In this document: piece after piece, positions 27,430 to 38,978 of the stretch | Layout of the letters: the number at the start of each line of letters is the position of its first letter | How positions within the stretch are numbered: the stretch's first letter is position 1 | NCBI GenBank assembly: GCA_937910695.1 | Contig: CALEMW010000219.1 | Location: 62,001 to 126,000 of the forward strand | Source of the DNA: an uncultured bacterium | GTDB lineage: Bacteria > Krumholzibacteriota > Krumholzibacteriia > LZORAL124-64-63 | DNA: 64,000 bases | Direction: 5' to 3' | Notes under the pieces: model-generated | The model's input: only the letters and a program-made list of their open reading frames with translations | The model's database searches: none | Told to the model about the DNA's origin: nothing | Made by a program: the position numbers and the translations under genes

Positions 27430-28310
27430 GACTCCTCCTGTCCGTCGCCGAAGCCGGCAACATGGACATCCCCGGCCAGAACGGTTTGAAGCGAGCCGTC
27501 CTCTGCCTCCAGCAGCAGGGCGCCGCTGTCGTCGATCCCCCGGGCGCGACCCGAAAGCGTGCCTCCAGGGGCGGACAGCACGACATTGCGGTCGCGCAGA
27601 TGGTCCAGCGCAGCGTAGAGATCCCGGTAAGGGCCCCACCCTTCGTCCAGGAAGCGCGGCAGCTGTTCGTCACAACTGCGAAGCACGTGCTGGGCCAGCA
27701 TCGCCGGTGTCGTCGCCGGTCCGGATCCGAGGCTGATGGCGACGGCGCGGACCTCCGCCGGTGTCTCGCTGGGCCAGGGGCCCACGTTCAAGCCCAGCCC
27801 AGCCACGAGCAGTCTATCGGGACCACGCTGGACGAGATCCAGAATCATGCCGCCGAGCTTACGGTCCTCAAGATAGAGATCGTTGGGCCATTTCAGCCGC
27901 ACAGGGCGGCCGCTGAGTCGACCCACGGCGTCGGCGGTCATCAGTCCCGTCCACACCGCGAGTCGTGATACCTGATGACGAGGCAGCGGCGAAACAACCC
28001 AGGACATGGCCAACCCACCCGCATTGAACCACCGTCGCCCCTGCCGACCACGGCCGCTGGTCTGTCTGCGGGCGATGGCCAGGCTCCCCTCACGAACGTG
28101 TTCGGGAGGATTGATGATCTGACGATCCCCACCATGCCAACCCCAGCCGTCCCAGCGGCACAGACGACCGGGAGCCGGATTCCCCCGCCCGAGCAGGAAG
28201 TCGCTGGTGGACCCGACCTCGTCGAGCAGATAGAGGAAGCCGCCTCGGCGTCGAGGCCCGGGGTCGAAGCCCGGCAGACCGAACCAATCGCGGGCGGGGC
28301 CGGTGTTCAT
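27426..28310 (-). CDS. birA: Biotin--[acetyl-CoA carboxylase] ligase
   Basis: 294 aa. RQTSGRGRQGRRWFNAGGL is the biotinyl-AMP binding loop and KWPNDLYLEDRKLGGMILDL the catalytic-lysine block; the C-terminal SH3-like domain (LSGRARGIDDSGALLLEAEDG) is present. There is no N-terminal DNA-binding domain, so it is a mono-functional ligase that attaches biotin to carboxylase carrier proteins and does not repress biotin genes. Both ends overlap neighbours by 4 bp (nadC before, coaX after). Confidence 0.92.
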   Translation of the reverse strand: MNTGPARDWFGLPGFDPGPRRRGGFLYLLDEVGSTSDFLLGRGNPAPGRLCRWDGWGWHGGDRQIINPPEHVREGSLAIARRQTSGRGRQGRRWFNAGGLAMSWVVSPLPRHQVSRLAVWTGLMTADAVGRLSGRPVRLKWPNDLYLEDRKLGGMILDLVQRGPDRLLVAGLGLNVGPWPSETPAEVRAVAISLGSGPATTPAMLAQHVLRSCDEQLPRFLDEGWGPYRDLYAALDHLRDRNVVLSAPGGTLSGRARGIDDSGALLLEAEDGSLQTVLAGDVHVAGFGDGQEES

Positions 28311-29212
28311 GCCTGGGACTCCCGATCGATCGGCTCGAGGTCGAGTCCCAGATCCAGTGCCGGCACCGAATGGGTCAGCCGCCCCACCGAAGCGGCATCG
28401 GCTCCGGCGAGAGCGTGGGCGCGGATCGTCTCCAGATCGACGTTGCCGCTTGCCTCCAACAGAGTGCGCCAGCCCTCGGGGTCCAGTTCATCCCGCAGAC
28501 GCACCGCTTCGGCCACCTCGACGGGCGGAAAGTTGTCGAGCAGGATCCAATCCACCTTCAAGGGCAGCACGGTGCGGAGCTGGACCAAGGTGTCGACTTC
28601 GACCTCGATGGCCAACTCGGGGTGCAGCGCTCGACCCCTGGTCACGAGTTCGGCCAGGGAGCCCTTGCGTGCAGCCCAGTGGTTGTCCTTGAGCAGGATG
28701 CGGTCGTGGAGCCCCATGCGGTGATTGTGACCGCCTCCACAGCGAACGGCGTACTTGGCCAACCGACGATATCCGGGCAGGGTCTTGCGCGTGTCCAGGA
28801 CCCGGCAGGACGTGCCGGCGGTTTCCTGAGCATAGCGACGCGCCAGAGTGGCGATACCGCTGAGATACTGGAGGGCGTTCAGAGCCGTCCGCTCTCCGGT
28901 TAGAATGGGAGCCACTGGTCCTGCGATCCGAGCGACCGGCTGCCCGGCGACAACATGCGATCCATCCCCAACAAGACAATCGACAACGACTTGCGTGCTC
29001 AGCTTCGCGTAGATCATCATGACCACAGGCAGTCCGCAGATCACTCCGTCCTGCCGCGCGACAATCATGCCTCGAGCCTGCACATCCGGGTCAACCGCCA
29101 CTTCGGTCGTGACATCACCGGATCCTACATCTTCGCTCAGGGCATGCGACACCAGGGCCTCAAGCCAGGGCTCATCGGGAAATCCGGCGGCGCGGCCGTC
29201 GATTGTGCTCAT
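28307..29212 (-). CDS. nadC: Quinolinate phosphoribosyltransferase
   Basis: 301 aa from ATG 29212, AGAGGAA 5-7 nt upstream; the 16-codon longer frame overlaps uvrB. LDTRKTLPGYRRLAKYAVRCGGGHNHRMGLHD carries the substrate-binding R-K and H residues; VEVEVDTL and LLDNFPP hold the acidic metal site. NadC makes nicotinate mononucleotide from quinolinate, the entry point of NAD synthesis. It is followed by birA and coaX, a small cofactor cluster. Confidence 0.95.
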   Translation of the reverse strand: MSTIDGRAAGFPDEPWLEALVSHALSEDVGSGDVTTEVAVDPDVQARGMIVARQDGVICGLPVVMMIYAKLSTQVVVDCLVGDGSHVVAGQPVARIAGPVAPILTGERTALNALQYLSGIATLARRYAQETAGTSCRVLDTRKTLPGYRRLAKYAVRCGGGHNHRMGLHDRILLKDNHWAARKGSLAELVTRGRALHPELAIEVEVDTLVQLRTVLPLKVDWILLDNFPPVEVAEAVRLRDELDPEGWRTLLEASGNVDLETIRAHALAGADAASVGRLTHSVPALDLGLDLEPIDRESQA

Positions 29213-29238
29213 GATCGTTCCTCTGGCTACTGCGACAT

Positions 29239-31281
29239 TCAGACCGAAGGCAGCCCCCACTGGGCCCGCAGGTCGTCGATGCGGTCACGCAGGCTGGCAG
29301 CCGTCTCGAACTCGAGTCGCGCGGCGGCGGCCTCCATCTCGTCATGGAGCATGGTGATCAATCGCTCCGGCGGCAAGTCTCCAGCGACAATCTCATCCCA
29401 TGGTTGCGCATCGGCGACGACGTAGGATCGATCCTCCCCCGCGGCCATCGTGGCCTGGATGATCTCGGCCCGGCTCTTGCGGATGGTCTGGGGCGTGATG
29501 CCGTGTTCCTCGTTGTAGGCGGTCTGTTTGACCCGACGTCGATCCATCTCGCTGATGGCCCGGCGCATCGAGTCGGTAATTCTATCGGCGTACATGATCA
29601 CCCGGCCGTCGGCGTTGCGGGCGGCACGGCCCGCGGTCTGGATCAATGATCGCTCTGAACGCAGGAATCCTTCACGGTCCGCGTCGAGGATGGCCACCAG
29701 AGACACCTCCGGTAGATCCAGACCCTCGCGCAGGAGGTTGACGCCGACCAGGACGTCGACATCTCCGAGGCGCAGCTTGCGCAGGATCTCCACGCGATCG
29801 AGGGCCGCGATGTCGGCGTGCATGTAGCTCACGCGCAGGCCGAGACGCTGGAGGTACTCCGACAGGTCCTCGGCCATCTTCTTGGTGAGTGTCGTCACAA
29901 GCACGCGCTCGCCCCTGGCCACGACCTCACGGGCGCGGCCCAGCAGATCGTCCACCTGGGTTGCAACCGGCCGGATTTCAATGATCGGATCGACCAGACC
30001 GGTTGGACGGATGACCTGTTCCACGAACTCGCCCCCCGTCTTTTCCATTTCATAGTCGCCAGGCGTGGCCGACACGAAGATGGTCTGGGGCATCATGTCT
30101 TCGAGTTCGTCGTAACGCAGGGGCCGGTTGTCCATGGCGCTGGGCAGGCGGAAGCCGTGCTGCACAAGGGTCTCCTTGCGGGAGCGGTCGCCACGGTACA
30201 TCGCCGCGAGCTGCGAGATGGTCACATGGGATTCGTCGACGATCAGCAGATAATCGTCGGGAAAATAATCGAGCAGGCAGGCGGGCCGGTCACCGGGGCT
30301 GCGGGCGTCGAAGTAGCGGGAGTAGTTCTCCACGCCGTGACAGAACCCCACCTGGCGGATCATCTCCATGTCGAAGCGCGTGCGTGAGGCGAGCCGCTGG
30401 GCCTCGACCACGCAACCGTCGGCGTCGAGTTCGCCGAGGCGGACTTCGAGATCGCGGCCGATATCGTCAAGGATTTCCTCGAGCCGATCACGCTCGGTGA
30501 CGAACTGGCGGGCGGGAAAGATCCGCGCCTCGTCGACCCTCACGATGGGCTTGCCGGTGAGTCCGTCGATGAAGGTCAGCCTTTCGATCACGTCGCCGTA
30601 CAGCTCGATGCGCAGCACGCGTTCATCGAAGGCGCCGCGCACTTCGATGGTGTCGCCGCGGGCGCGGAAGGTGCCGTAGCTGCCCGCCTCGGCCCGCGAG
30701 TAGTGAATGTCCACAAGACGTTCGAGGAGCAGATCGCGGTCGATGCTCAGGCCGGTTTCCAGCTTGAGGATGTTGCGATGGAACGTCTCGGGATTGCCCA
30801 GCCCGTAGATGGCCGAAACACTGGCCACGACGATCACGTCGCGGCGCGACATCAGCGACGACGTGGCCCGCAGACGCAAGCGCTCGATCTCGTCGTTGAT
30901 CGACACGTCTTTTTCAATGTAAGTCCCCGAAGAAGGCACGAAGGCCTCGGGCTGGTAGTAGTCGTAATAGCTGATGAAGTACTCGACGGCGTTGTCGGGG
31001 AAGAAACCCTTGAGCTCGCCATAGAGCTGGGCGGCAAGGGTCTTGTTGTGGCTGAAGACGATGGTCGGCCGGTTCGTCTCGGCGATGACGTTGGCCATGG
31101 TGAAGGTCTTACCGGACCCGGTCACGCCGAGCAGGGTCTGGAACGGCAACCCGTCGTGGAGCCCCTTGATCAGGGCTTCGATGGCTGCGGGCTGATCGCC
31201 CTTAGGCGGAAAGGGAGACTGCAGACGGAACGCTCCGATGGCCGACCTCAGTTCCTCAGGCGAGTGGAGTCGAGGACCCAC
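29239..31281 (-). CDS. uvrB: UvrABC excision nuclease subunit B
   Basis: About 680 aa. GVTGSGKTFTMA is Walker A; YYDYYQPEAF sits in the beta-hairpin that inserts into DNA; DESHVTISQ is the DEAD-like box; GVNLLREGLDLPEVSL and QTAGRAARN are later helicase motifs. The UVR domain (LEFETAASLRDRIDDL) at the C-terminus binds UvrC. The GTG start overlaps the rodZ-like stop by 34 bp and lacks a clear ribosome site, so the true start may be a few codons later. Confidence 0.96.
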   Translation of the reverse strand: MGPRLHSPEELRSAIGAFRLQSPFPPKGDQPAAIEALIKGLHDGLPFQTLLGVTGSGKTFTMANVIAETNRPTIVFSHNKTLAAQLYGELKGFFPDNAVEYFISYYDYYQPEAFVPSSGTYIEKDVSINDEIERLRLRATSSLMSRRDVIVVASVSAIYGLGNPETFHRNILKLETGLSIDRDLLLERLVDIHYSRAEAGSYGTFRARGDTIEVRGAFDERVLRIELYGDVIERLTFIDGLTGKPIVRVDEARIFPARQFVTERDRLEEILDDIGRDLEVRLGELDADGCVVEAQRLASRTRFDMEMIRQVGFCHGVENYSRYFDARSPGDRPACLLDYFPDDYLLIVDESHVTISQLAAMYRGDRSRKETLVQHGFRLPSAMDNRPLRYDELEDMMPQTIFVSATPGDYEMEKTGGEFVEQVIRPTGLVDPIIEIRPVATQVDDLLGRAREVVARGERVLVTTLTKKMAEDLSEYLQRLGLRVSYMHADIAALDRVEILRKLRLGDVDVLVGVNLLREGLDLPEVSLVAILDADREGFLRSERSLIQTAGRAARNADGRVIMYADRITDSMRRAISEMDRRRVKQTAYNEEHGITPQTIRKSRAEIIQATMAAGEDRSYVVADAQPWDEIVAGDLPPERLITMLHDEMEAAAARLEFETAASLRDRIDDLRAQWGLPSV

Positions 31282-32222
31282 TCGCGGCCCAGATTGCGCT
31301 GGCGGATGGGCTTGTCGATACCGTTGAGGGTCAGCTCCACACCTTCGCTCTCCTCCAGCCTCACGACGAAGTGGTCCTGAGCCCCCCAGTAGACCACGTA
31401 GCGTCCGCCGACGCGGTAAGGCTGCCCCATCTCGATGCCGTCTTCAGGCACGCCGGCCCGGGCCGAGCGCCAGTCGACGCCGTGGAGAGCGGTGTCCGCG
31501 TCGACGGCCACCGCAGCCCCAACCCGCGAACTGCACACCAAACGGAGGACGAGGGGGAAACGACCCCCTCCTGCGAAAATCATACGCTCGCTGCCCTCCG
31601 GAATCGATGCCGGCAACGGCGCTGAGTCTTCTCCGCTATCTTCGTTGACTTCATTCGGTGTCACACTCGAAGTGTCCACGACTGCTGTGGTAGCGACGTC
31701 GCCCAGTTCCGCATCCGGATCCGGAGACGATATCACCGGAGTTTCTTCGCCGCCTGTTTCGGTTCCGGTCGGCAGGGCGGTCGCTACGGATTCCTCCACA
31801 CCCTCCTGATCGTCGCCGAGGAGGCTCAACCCTCCCCAGATCAGCAGGACGGCGGCGAGTACCACGGCCCCGCCGACGATGATCTTCAGCCAAGGCAGCC
31901 CCTCCACCCGTTCAACGCTGGTTTCTGTTTCCCAGGTCGTCTCGTGGTCTTCACTCGAAGGATCTTCCGGCATCACCAGACGGTCGTATCTCTCGATCAA
32001 CTGATCGGTGTCGAGATCCAATTCAGCGGCAATGGCCTTCAAAAAACTGCGCACATAGAGGGGTCCGGACAGGGCCTCGTAGTCGTCGCTCTCGAGGGAC
32101 GACAGAACATGCTCGGGGATGCGTGTCCGGGAGGACAGATCCCCGAGGTCGATGTGCGCACCTTCGCGTGCGGCCTGGATCAGCTCACCCGGCGTGCGGT
32201 AGCGTCCCGTTTCTTCGGTCAC
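31248..32222 (-). CDS. rodZ: RodZ-like bitopic protein with HTH and DUF4115 domains
   Basis: 324 aa from GTG 32222, with GAGGAG 7 nt upstream; the longer frame touches the valS stop. N-terminal helix-turn-helix (GELIQAAREGAHIDLGDLSSRTRIPEHVLSSLE, then GPLYVRSFLKAIAAELDLD), one membrane helix (about 120-142), an acidic Thr/Ser/Glu-rich linker, and a C-terminal beta domain (LVLRLVCSSR...VELTLNGIDKPIRQR) of the DUF4115 type. RodZ links MreB filaments to the wall-elongation machinery. MreB is not in the window. Confidence 0.8.
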   Translation of the reverse strand: MTEETGRYRTPGELIQAAREGAHIDLGDLSSRTRIPEHVLSSLESDDYEALSGPLYVRSFLKAIAAELDLDTDQLIERYDRLVMPEDPSSEDHETTWETETSVERVEGLPWLKIIVGGAVVLAAVLLIWGGLSLLGDDQEGVEESVATALPTGTETGGEETPVISSPDPDAELGDVATTAVVDTSSVTPNEVNEDSGEDSAPLPASIPEGSERMIFAGGGRFPLVLRLVCSSRVGAAVAVDADTALHGVDWRSARAGVPEDGIEMGQPYRVGGRYVVYWGAQDHFVVRLEESEGVELTLNGIDKPIRQRNLGREWVLDSTRLRN

Positions 32223-32239
32223 GTCCGCTCCTCTCTGTC

Positions 32240-34990
<2,751 letters not shown>

Positions 34991-35080
34991 GCAGATCTCC
35001 TGGCGGTGCGGCATCGCCCGCGCGGGTCCTGGCCGATAGCATAAGGGGCCGGCTTTTCTGAAAGTCGGCGCGAACGTTGA

Positions 35081-35109
35081 AGTGTAAGCAGAGGTCGGGG
35101 TTGGGTCAA
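35081..35109 (-). promoter_or_regulatory. Sigma-70-type promoter of valS
   Basis: Minus strand: TTGACC (35109-35104), 17 bp, TACACT (35086-35081), about 90 bp before the valS start. It lies inside the divergent intergenic region shared with the phosphatase gene. Confidence 0.6.
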
Positions 35110-35126
35110 CAGATGTCGCATCATCC

Positions 35127-35155
35127 TTCTCGCACAGGCGTTCCTCTGATATGCT
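35127..35155 (+). promoter_or_regulatory. Weak candidate promoter of the phosphatase gene
   Basis: TTCTCG, 17 bp, TATGCT. The -10 matches 4 of 6 positions and the -35 only 3, just 18 bp before the start codon at 35173, so the leader would be very short. Offered only because it sits in the right place. Confidence 0.3.
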
Positions 35156-35172
35156 CTGCAGCAGGAGGCCAC

Positions 35173-37677
35173 ATGCACGGACCCAGACCTCAGCCCCAGA
35201 GTCGTACCGGACGCATTCTGCGCGTTCTCGCACTTTACGTCCTCGCCCCCCTGCTCCTCCTCCTCGAAATCCCTGTCGCCGTCCACGTGGCCCAGAAGCC
35301 TTCGTTCGGTTTCACGGTTCATCAGCTCGAGATCCGCGACGTGCGGTCGGGCGGCCCGGCTGACCAGGCCGGTCTGCTCACCGGCGATCGCCTGTTGGCC
35401 GTCGATGGCGAACCCCTGGGCACGATGGTCGACTGGTACGTGGCTCATGCCGGCCGCTACGAACTCGGGGCGAGAACCTACCTCGTCCGCCGCAACGAAC
35501 ATTTCGTGACCGCCACGGTCGCGCCCATTCGCCCGGGGCGCCGCGATGTCGTCTGGTACTACGGCCTTTCCCTGGCCGGTCTCTCGTTCCTGGCCATGGG
35601 CTGGCTCGTGCTCGCCCGCCGCCACGACATGGTGTCGCGCTACTTTTTCGGCCTCTGCTCCCTGTTCGCCTTTTTCCTGATGGATGTACCCGACTGGCCT
35701 TCTTCCACCTATATGACCATCAAGGACATCGTCCGCGACCTGGCTCAGTTGGTGCTGCCGGTGGCCTTCCTCCGCTTCTTCCTCTACTTCCCGGAACGGA
35801 CCCATCTCACCGCGACGAATCATCGACGTCATCGGCTGCTGTGGATTCCGGCGTTGATCCTCTTGAGTGTCAGCCTGGTGATCCAGGCCGCCCGTCTCGA
35901 TCCTGCTTCACCGGCTGTCACCGTGGCCACCCAGGCCACAGGGCTGTTCCTGGTGGCCTACTTCGCCTCGGGCCTGGTGGTTTTCGCCCGCAAGGTCTTC
36001 CGTCGCGACCGACCGGTCGCCCACTCGAAACTACGCATTGTGCTGTTGGGCTTACTTGCCGGCTTCCTGCCCTTCCTCGTCGGAGCGGTGCTGCACATCG
36101 TGGGACCGGAACCAGCTCCCTGGTGGCAGCACTGGCTGGTATTCTCACTCGTCCTGGTCCCGGTGAGTTTTGGCCTGGCCATCCTGCGCTACGGTGCCCT
36201 CGATATGGAAGACCTGGTCCGACACGGTCTGGTGTACGGCGTGTTGACCGTTGCCGTCGTGGCTGGATATGCCCTTCTGGTGGGAGGGCTCGGCCACTTC
36301 ATGGCCATCTATTTCCACACCACGAGCACACCGGTCATCCTAGCCGCCGCCGTGGGGACAGCTCTTCTGCTCAATCCCGCCCGACGTCGGCTGCACACCT
36401 GGGTCGATCATGCGGTCTACCCGGCCCGACGCGCCACGCGCGAAGCCCTGCACGATCTCGGCCATGAGCTGTCCGGACTGATCGAAGACAGCGACGCGCC
36501 CACGACGATGCTCATGCGACTCTTCGAGCTTTACCGGCCCCAACACGTTTCACTGTTCCTCGAACGCCAGGGCCGTCTTTGCCTCCATGCCATCGAGTGT
36601 GAGGACGACACGACCCCTGAGCCCTGTGCCTTCGACCCCGACGACACGCTGCCCCGAGTCCTGCTGATGGCCCGCCGCCCGTTGGCGATGGAGGAGCTAG
36701 ACGGCCTGGACACCGAAACCGAGACCGACGCTGTGACCCGCGTCGTGCTCGACGCCCTCGACGTGCGTCTGGCCGTGCCCCTGATCACCGGCAACCGACT
36801 CGTCGGCTTCCTCACCTTCGGTGCCAAGGCCAGTGGTGCTCTCTACACCCAGGCCGATACCTCCAACCTCCACGACTTCAGCGTCCATGCCGCAGCCCTC
36901 GTGGAGATCGGACGGCTTTACCAGGACAGCCTTTTGCGGGAACGTTTGGACACGGAGCTGGCGGTGGCCCAGCGCATCCAGCAGAGCCTGGTGCCGGAAG
37001 AGCCCCTCGAAACGGCAGGCGCCCGCCTCGTGGGCCGTATGGTCTCGTGCCGGGAAGTCGGCGGCGACTCGTTTGACTACTTCCGTCTCGACCGCGACAC
37101 CGTGGCCTTCGCCATCGCCGACGCCGCCGGCAAGGGTGTGCCGGCCGCCCTGGTCATGACTTCGTTGCGCGCCACCTTCCGCAGCGCCGCGGTGAACTTC
37201 CCCGAACCCGAACGCGTCGTCGAGGAACTCAACAAAGCCGTGAGCAGCATGGCCACACCGGGCCAGTTCATCTGCTTCTTCTATGGCACCTACCACGCGC
37301 CTTCGCGTACCTTGCGCTACTGCAACGCCGGCATGAATCCGCCGCTTCTGTTCCGCGAAGGCCGCACTTGGGCCGAAAAAATGAAGAAGGGCGGCCTGGT
37401 CCTGGGCATCGACGGCGACCGCCGCTACGCCCACGGCACCTTCCACCTCGAAGACGGGGATCTGCTGGTCCTGTATACCGACGGCATCACCGAGCAGACA
37501 GATGACAAGGGCGAATTCTACGGCGAACAACGACTCGAGGACGCCGTCCGCGAGGCTCGATCCTTGCCCCTCGATACCCTGCTCGACAGGATATTTGCCA
37601 CGGTGGAGACGTTCGGAGGGCCGATTCAATCCGACGACCGCACCTTGATGTTGCTGCGCACCAACGCATTGACCTGA
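35173..37677 (+). CDS. PDZ - multi-helix membrane - GAF-like - PP2C (SpoIIE/RsbU) phosphatase
   Basis: 834 aa from ATG 35173 (AGGAGG upstream). One membrane helix (13-35), a PDZ domain (about 45-115: IRDVRSGGPADQAGLLTGDRLLAVDGEPL), about eight further membrane helices (130-410), a GAF-like region (about 430-590) and a C-terminal PPM/SpoIIE phosphatase (about 590-834) with QQSLVPEE, GGDSFDYF, IADAAGKGVPAALVM and the final DDRT. Such phosphatases dephosphorylate anti-anti-sigma factors and so steer sigma activity; the partner is not adjacent. The periplasmic or peptide signal sensed by PDZ is an inference. The 21-residue micropeptide lies 102 bp downstream. Confidence 0.85.
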   Translation: MHGPRPQPQSRTGRILRVLALYVLAPLLLLLEIPVAVHVAQKPSFGFTVHQLEIRDVRSGGPADQAGLLTGDRLLAVDGEPLGTMVDWYVAHAGRYELGARTYLVRRNEHFVTATVAPIRPGRRDVVWYYGLSLAGLSFLAMGWLVLARRHDMVSRYFFGLCSLFAFFLMDVPDWPSSTYMTIKDIVRDLAQLVLPVAFLRFFLYFPERTHLTATNHRRHRLLWIPALILLSVSLVIQAARLDPASPAVTVATQATGLFLVAYFASGLVVFARKVFRRDRPVAHSKLRIVLLGLLAGFLPFLVGAVLHIVGPEPAPWWQHWLVFSLVLVPVSFGLAILRYGALDMEDLVRHGLVYGVLTVAVVAGYALLVGGLGHFMAIYFHTTSTPVILAAAVGTALLLNPARRRLHTWVDHAVYPARRATREALHDLGHELSGLIEDSDAPTTMLMRLFELYRPQHVSLFLERQGRLCLHAIECEDDTTPEPCAFDPDDTLPRVLLMARRPLAMEELDGLDTETETDAVTRVVLDALDVRLAVPLITGNRLVGFLTFGAKASGALYTQADTSNLHDFSVHAAALVEIGRLYQDSLLRERLDTELAVAQRIQQSLVPEEPLETAGARLVGRMVSCREVGGDSFDYFRLDRDTVAFAIADAAGKGVPAALVMTSLRATFRSAAVNFPEPERVVEELNKAVSSMATPGQFICFFYGTYHAPSRTLRYCNAGMNPPLLFREGRTWAEKMKKGGLVLGIDGDRRYAHGTFHLEDGDLLVLYTDGITEQTDDKGEFYGEQRLEDAVREARSLPLDTLLDRIFATVETFGGPIQSDDRTLMLLRTNALT

Positions 37678-37779
37678 TCCCGGGTGGTTCCGGCACGATA
37701 ATGGCTCAAGACGGTTAGGAATCCGCCGAAGGGTGGATCATCAATCCGCCGTCACCTAGGGCCGACCCGGAGGAACGAC

Positions 37780-37845
37780 ATGGACGTCATCAGTGCCATC
37801 ATCGCCCTCTCTGTCATTGACATCTTTTGGTGGTTGAGGAAGTAA
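37780..37845 (+). CDS. Candidate 21-residue hydrophobic micropeptide
   Basis: ATG preceded by GGAGG at a 6-nt spacing, then 21 codons and TAA. The peptide begins MDVISAII, is almost entirely hydrophobic (two Asp apart) and ends FWWLRK, so it would make one short membrane helix with a positive, Trp-rich end, the pattern of known bacterial membrane micropeptides. A clear hairpin stop follows at 37886. No homologue is recognised. A chance ORF with a good ribosome site cannot be excluded. Confidence 0.5.
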   Translation: MDVISAIIALSVIDIFWWLRK

Positions 37846-37885
37846 AATTAACCACAAGTGGGAGTTGCATTGACAGACGAGAAGT

Positions 37886-37932
37886 GAAGCCCGGGTGGCG
37901 TGCTTAAGTGCCGGCCCGGGCTTCTGCTTTCC
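37886..37932. terminator. Hairpin terminator after the micropeptide
   Basis: GAAGCCCGGG (37886-37895) pairs perfectly with CCCGGGCTTC (37915-37924); inner bases TGGC/GCCG extend it. TGCTTTCCT follows on the plus strand, a modest T-rich tail. It closes the phosphatase-micropeptide unit. Confidence 0.65.
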
Positions 37933-38070
37933 TACCTGAATCATATTGTAATGTCATATTATCCATAATCTTCTACCATTTCGTCCTGTATATCTGTTAT
38001 CTTGAGCTTACGTAGCCCAATCGCCCAGGGTCTTTTCATGACATTTTTTACACAACAAAGGACACGACTC

Positions 38071-38832
38071 ATGAAGTTGATCATGACTTTGATTGCTCTG
38101 TTGGCGCTGGCTTCTCCGGTGCTGGGCTTGAACTTCGATCAGAACATCACACCTGATGTGATTTTCGGCTCGGGCAACCTCAACGGTTCGTTCACCACCG
38201 ATGTCGCCGGCGGAATCGAGCTCGGTCTGCGCGGCAAGCTTCGCTTCGATGCCGCCAACCAGCCACAGAATATCTTCAACAGCAACGGCGACGGTTCCTA
38301 CTCGTTCATCGCCGGCGCCGCCCCGTCTGGATTTTCCTGGATGCCCGGCTCCCCCACAACACCCGTCTGGAACTTCGAGTTCTCCGTGAACACCGACAAC
38401 ACCGGCACCAGCGGCCTGAAGCTCGACGCCCTGACCTACGAACTGGGCCTCGACTTCGATCCCTCCCCGGCCGGCACCAGCTTCCTGGTCTTCGATCCGA
38501 TCTCCGCTGGCGTATCTGCCGCTTTCTACGACCACTCCCTCGGCACCAACGCCACGACCTCGGCCACGGACCTGGTTGCCGGCGACGCCGTAACCTACGC
38601 GTCCTATCTGGCGACACAAAACGTCGCCCAGAACTCCTGGAGCTACGAATTCTTCAATGACGCTCCTTTCAACACCTTCGATCCCGCCCTGGACGGCGTC
38701 TACGAAATCTACCTCCGCGCTTATGACGGCAGCGGTGCGTTGGTGGCGCAGACTTCGATCTCGATCGTGATCGGCAACGCCGTGTCAAACGAGGACTCCT
38801 CCTGGAGCAGCATGAAGACGCTGTTCCGTTAG
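38071..38832 (+). CDS. Secreted protein of unknown function with W-S-x-M-K-x-L-F-R tail
   Basis: 253 aa from ATG 38071 (AAGGA 8 nt upstream). Signal peptide residues 1-19 (LIMTLIALLALASPVLG). The mature part is rich in Asn, Ser, Thr, Gly and aromatic residues, low in Lys and Cys-free, as expected of an all-beta extracellular domain: FDQNITPDVIFGSGNLNGSF, VWNFEFSVNTDNTGTSGLKL, YELGLDFDP. It resembles no family I can name, though the layout (cohesin- or PEP-CTERM-like lipid-free beta protein) is common in surface proteins. It ends SNEDSSWSSMKTLFR, the tail shared with the cupredoxin at 22100. The upstream 150 bp is AT-rich. Confidence 0.7.
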   Translation: MKLIMTLIALLALASPVLGLNFDQNITPDVIFGSGNLNGSFTTDVAGGIELGLRGKLRFDAANQPQNIFNSNGDGSYSFIAGAAPSGFSWMPGSPTTPVWNFEFSVNTDNTGTSGLKLDALTYELGLDFDPSPAGTSFLVFDPISAGVSAAFYDHSLGTNATTSATDLVAGDAVTYASYLATQNVAQNSWSYEFFNDAPFNTFDPALDGVYEIYLRAYDGSGALVAQTSISIVIGNAVSNEDSSWSSMKTLFR

Positions 38833-38863
38833 AACGGTCTTGGGCCTCGACACAGCCCAACAA

Positions 38864-38896
38864 GAGAGGAGCATGCCCGATGGGCAGGCTCCTCTC
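38864..38896 (+). terminator. Hairpin after the secreted-protein gene
   Basis: GAGAGGAGCATGCCC (38864-38878) pairs with GGGCAGGCTCCTCTC (38882-38896), 15 bp with one mismatch and a 3-nt loop, 31 bp after the stop. The tail TCATCGG is not T-rich. Confidence 0.6.
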
Positions 38897-38934
38897 TCAT
38901 CGGTCACCAAAATCGGCAGCGGCATGGCGTGACT

Positions 38935-38971
38935 CCAGGTCCCGTCCGCGTGAGGCGCGGACGGGACCTGG
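38935..38971 (-). terminator. Perfect 16-bp hairpin after the TlpA-like gene
   Basis: CCAGGTCCCGTCCGCG (38935-38950) pairs perfectly with CGCGGACGGGACCTGG (38956-38971) around a TGAGG loop, 7 bp after the stop of the minus-strand lipoprotein gene. No T-run follows on either strand. Confidence 0.55.
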
Positions 38972-38978
38972 AAAGGCA

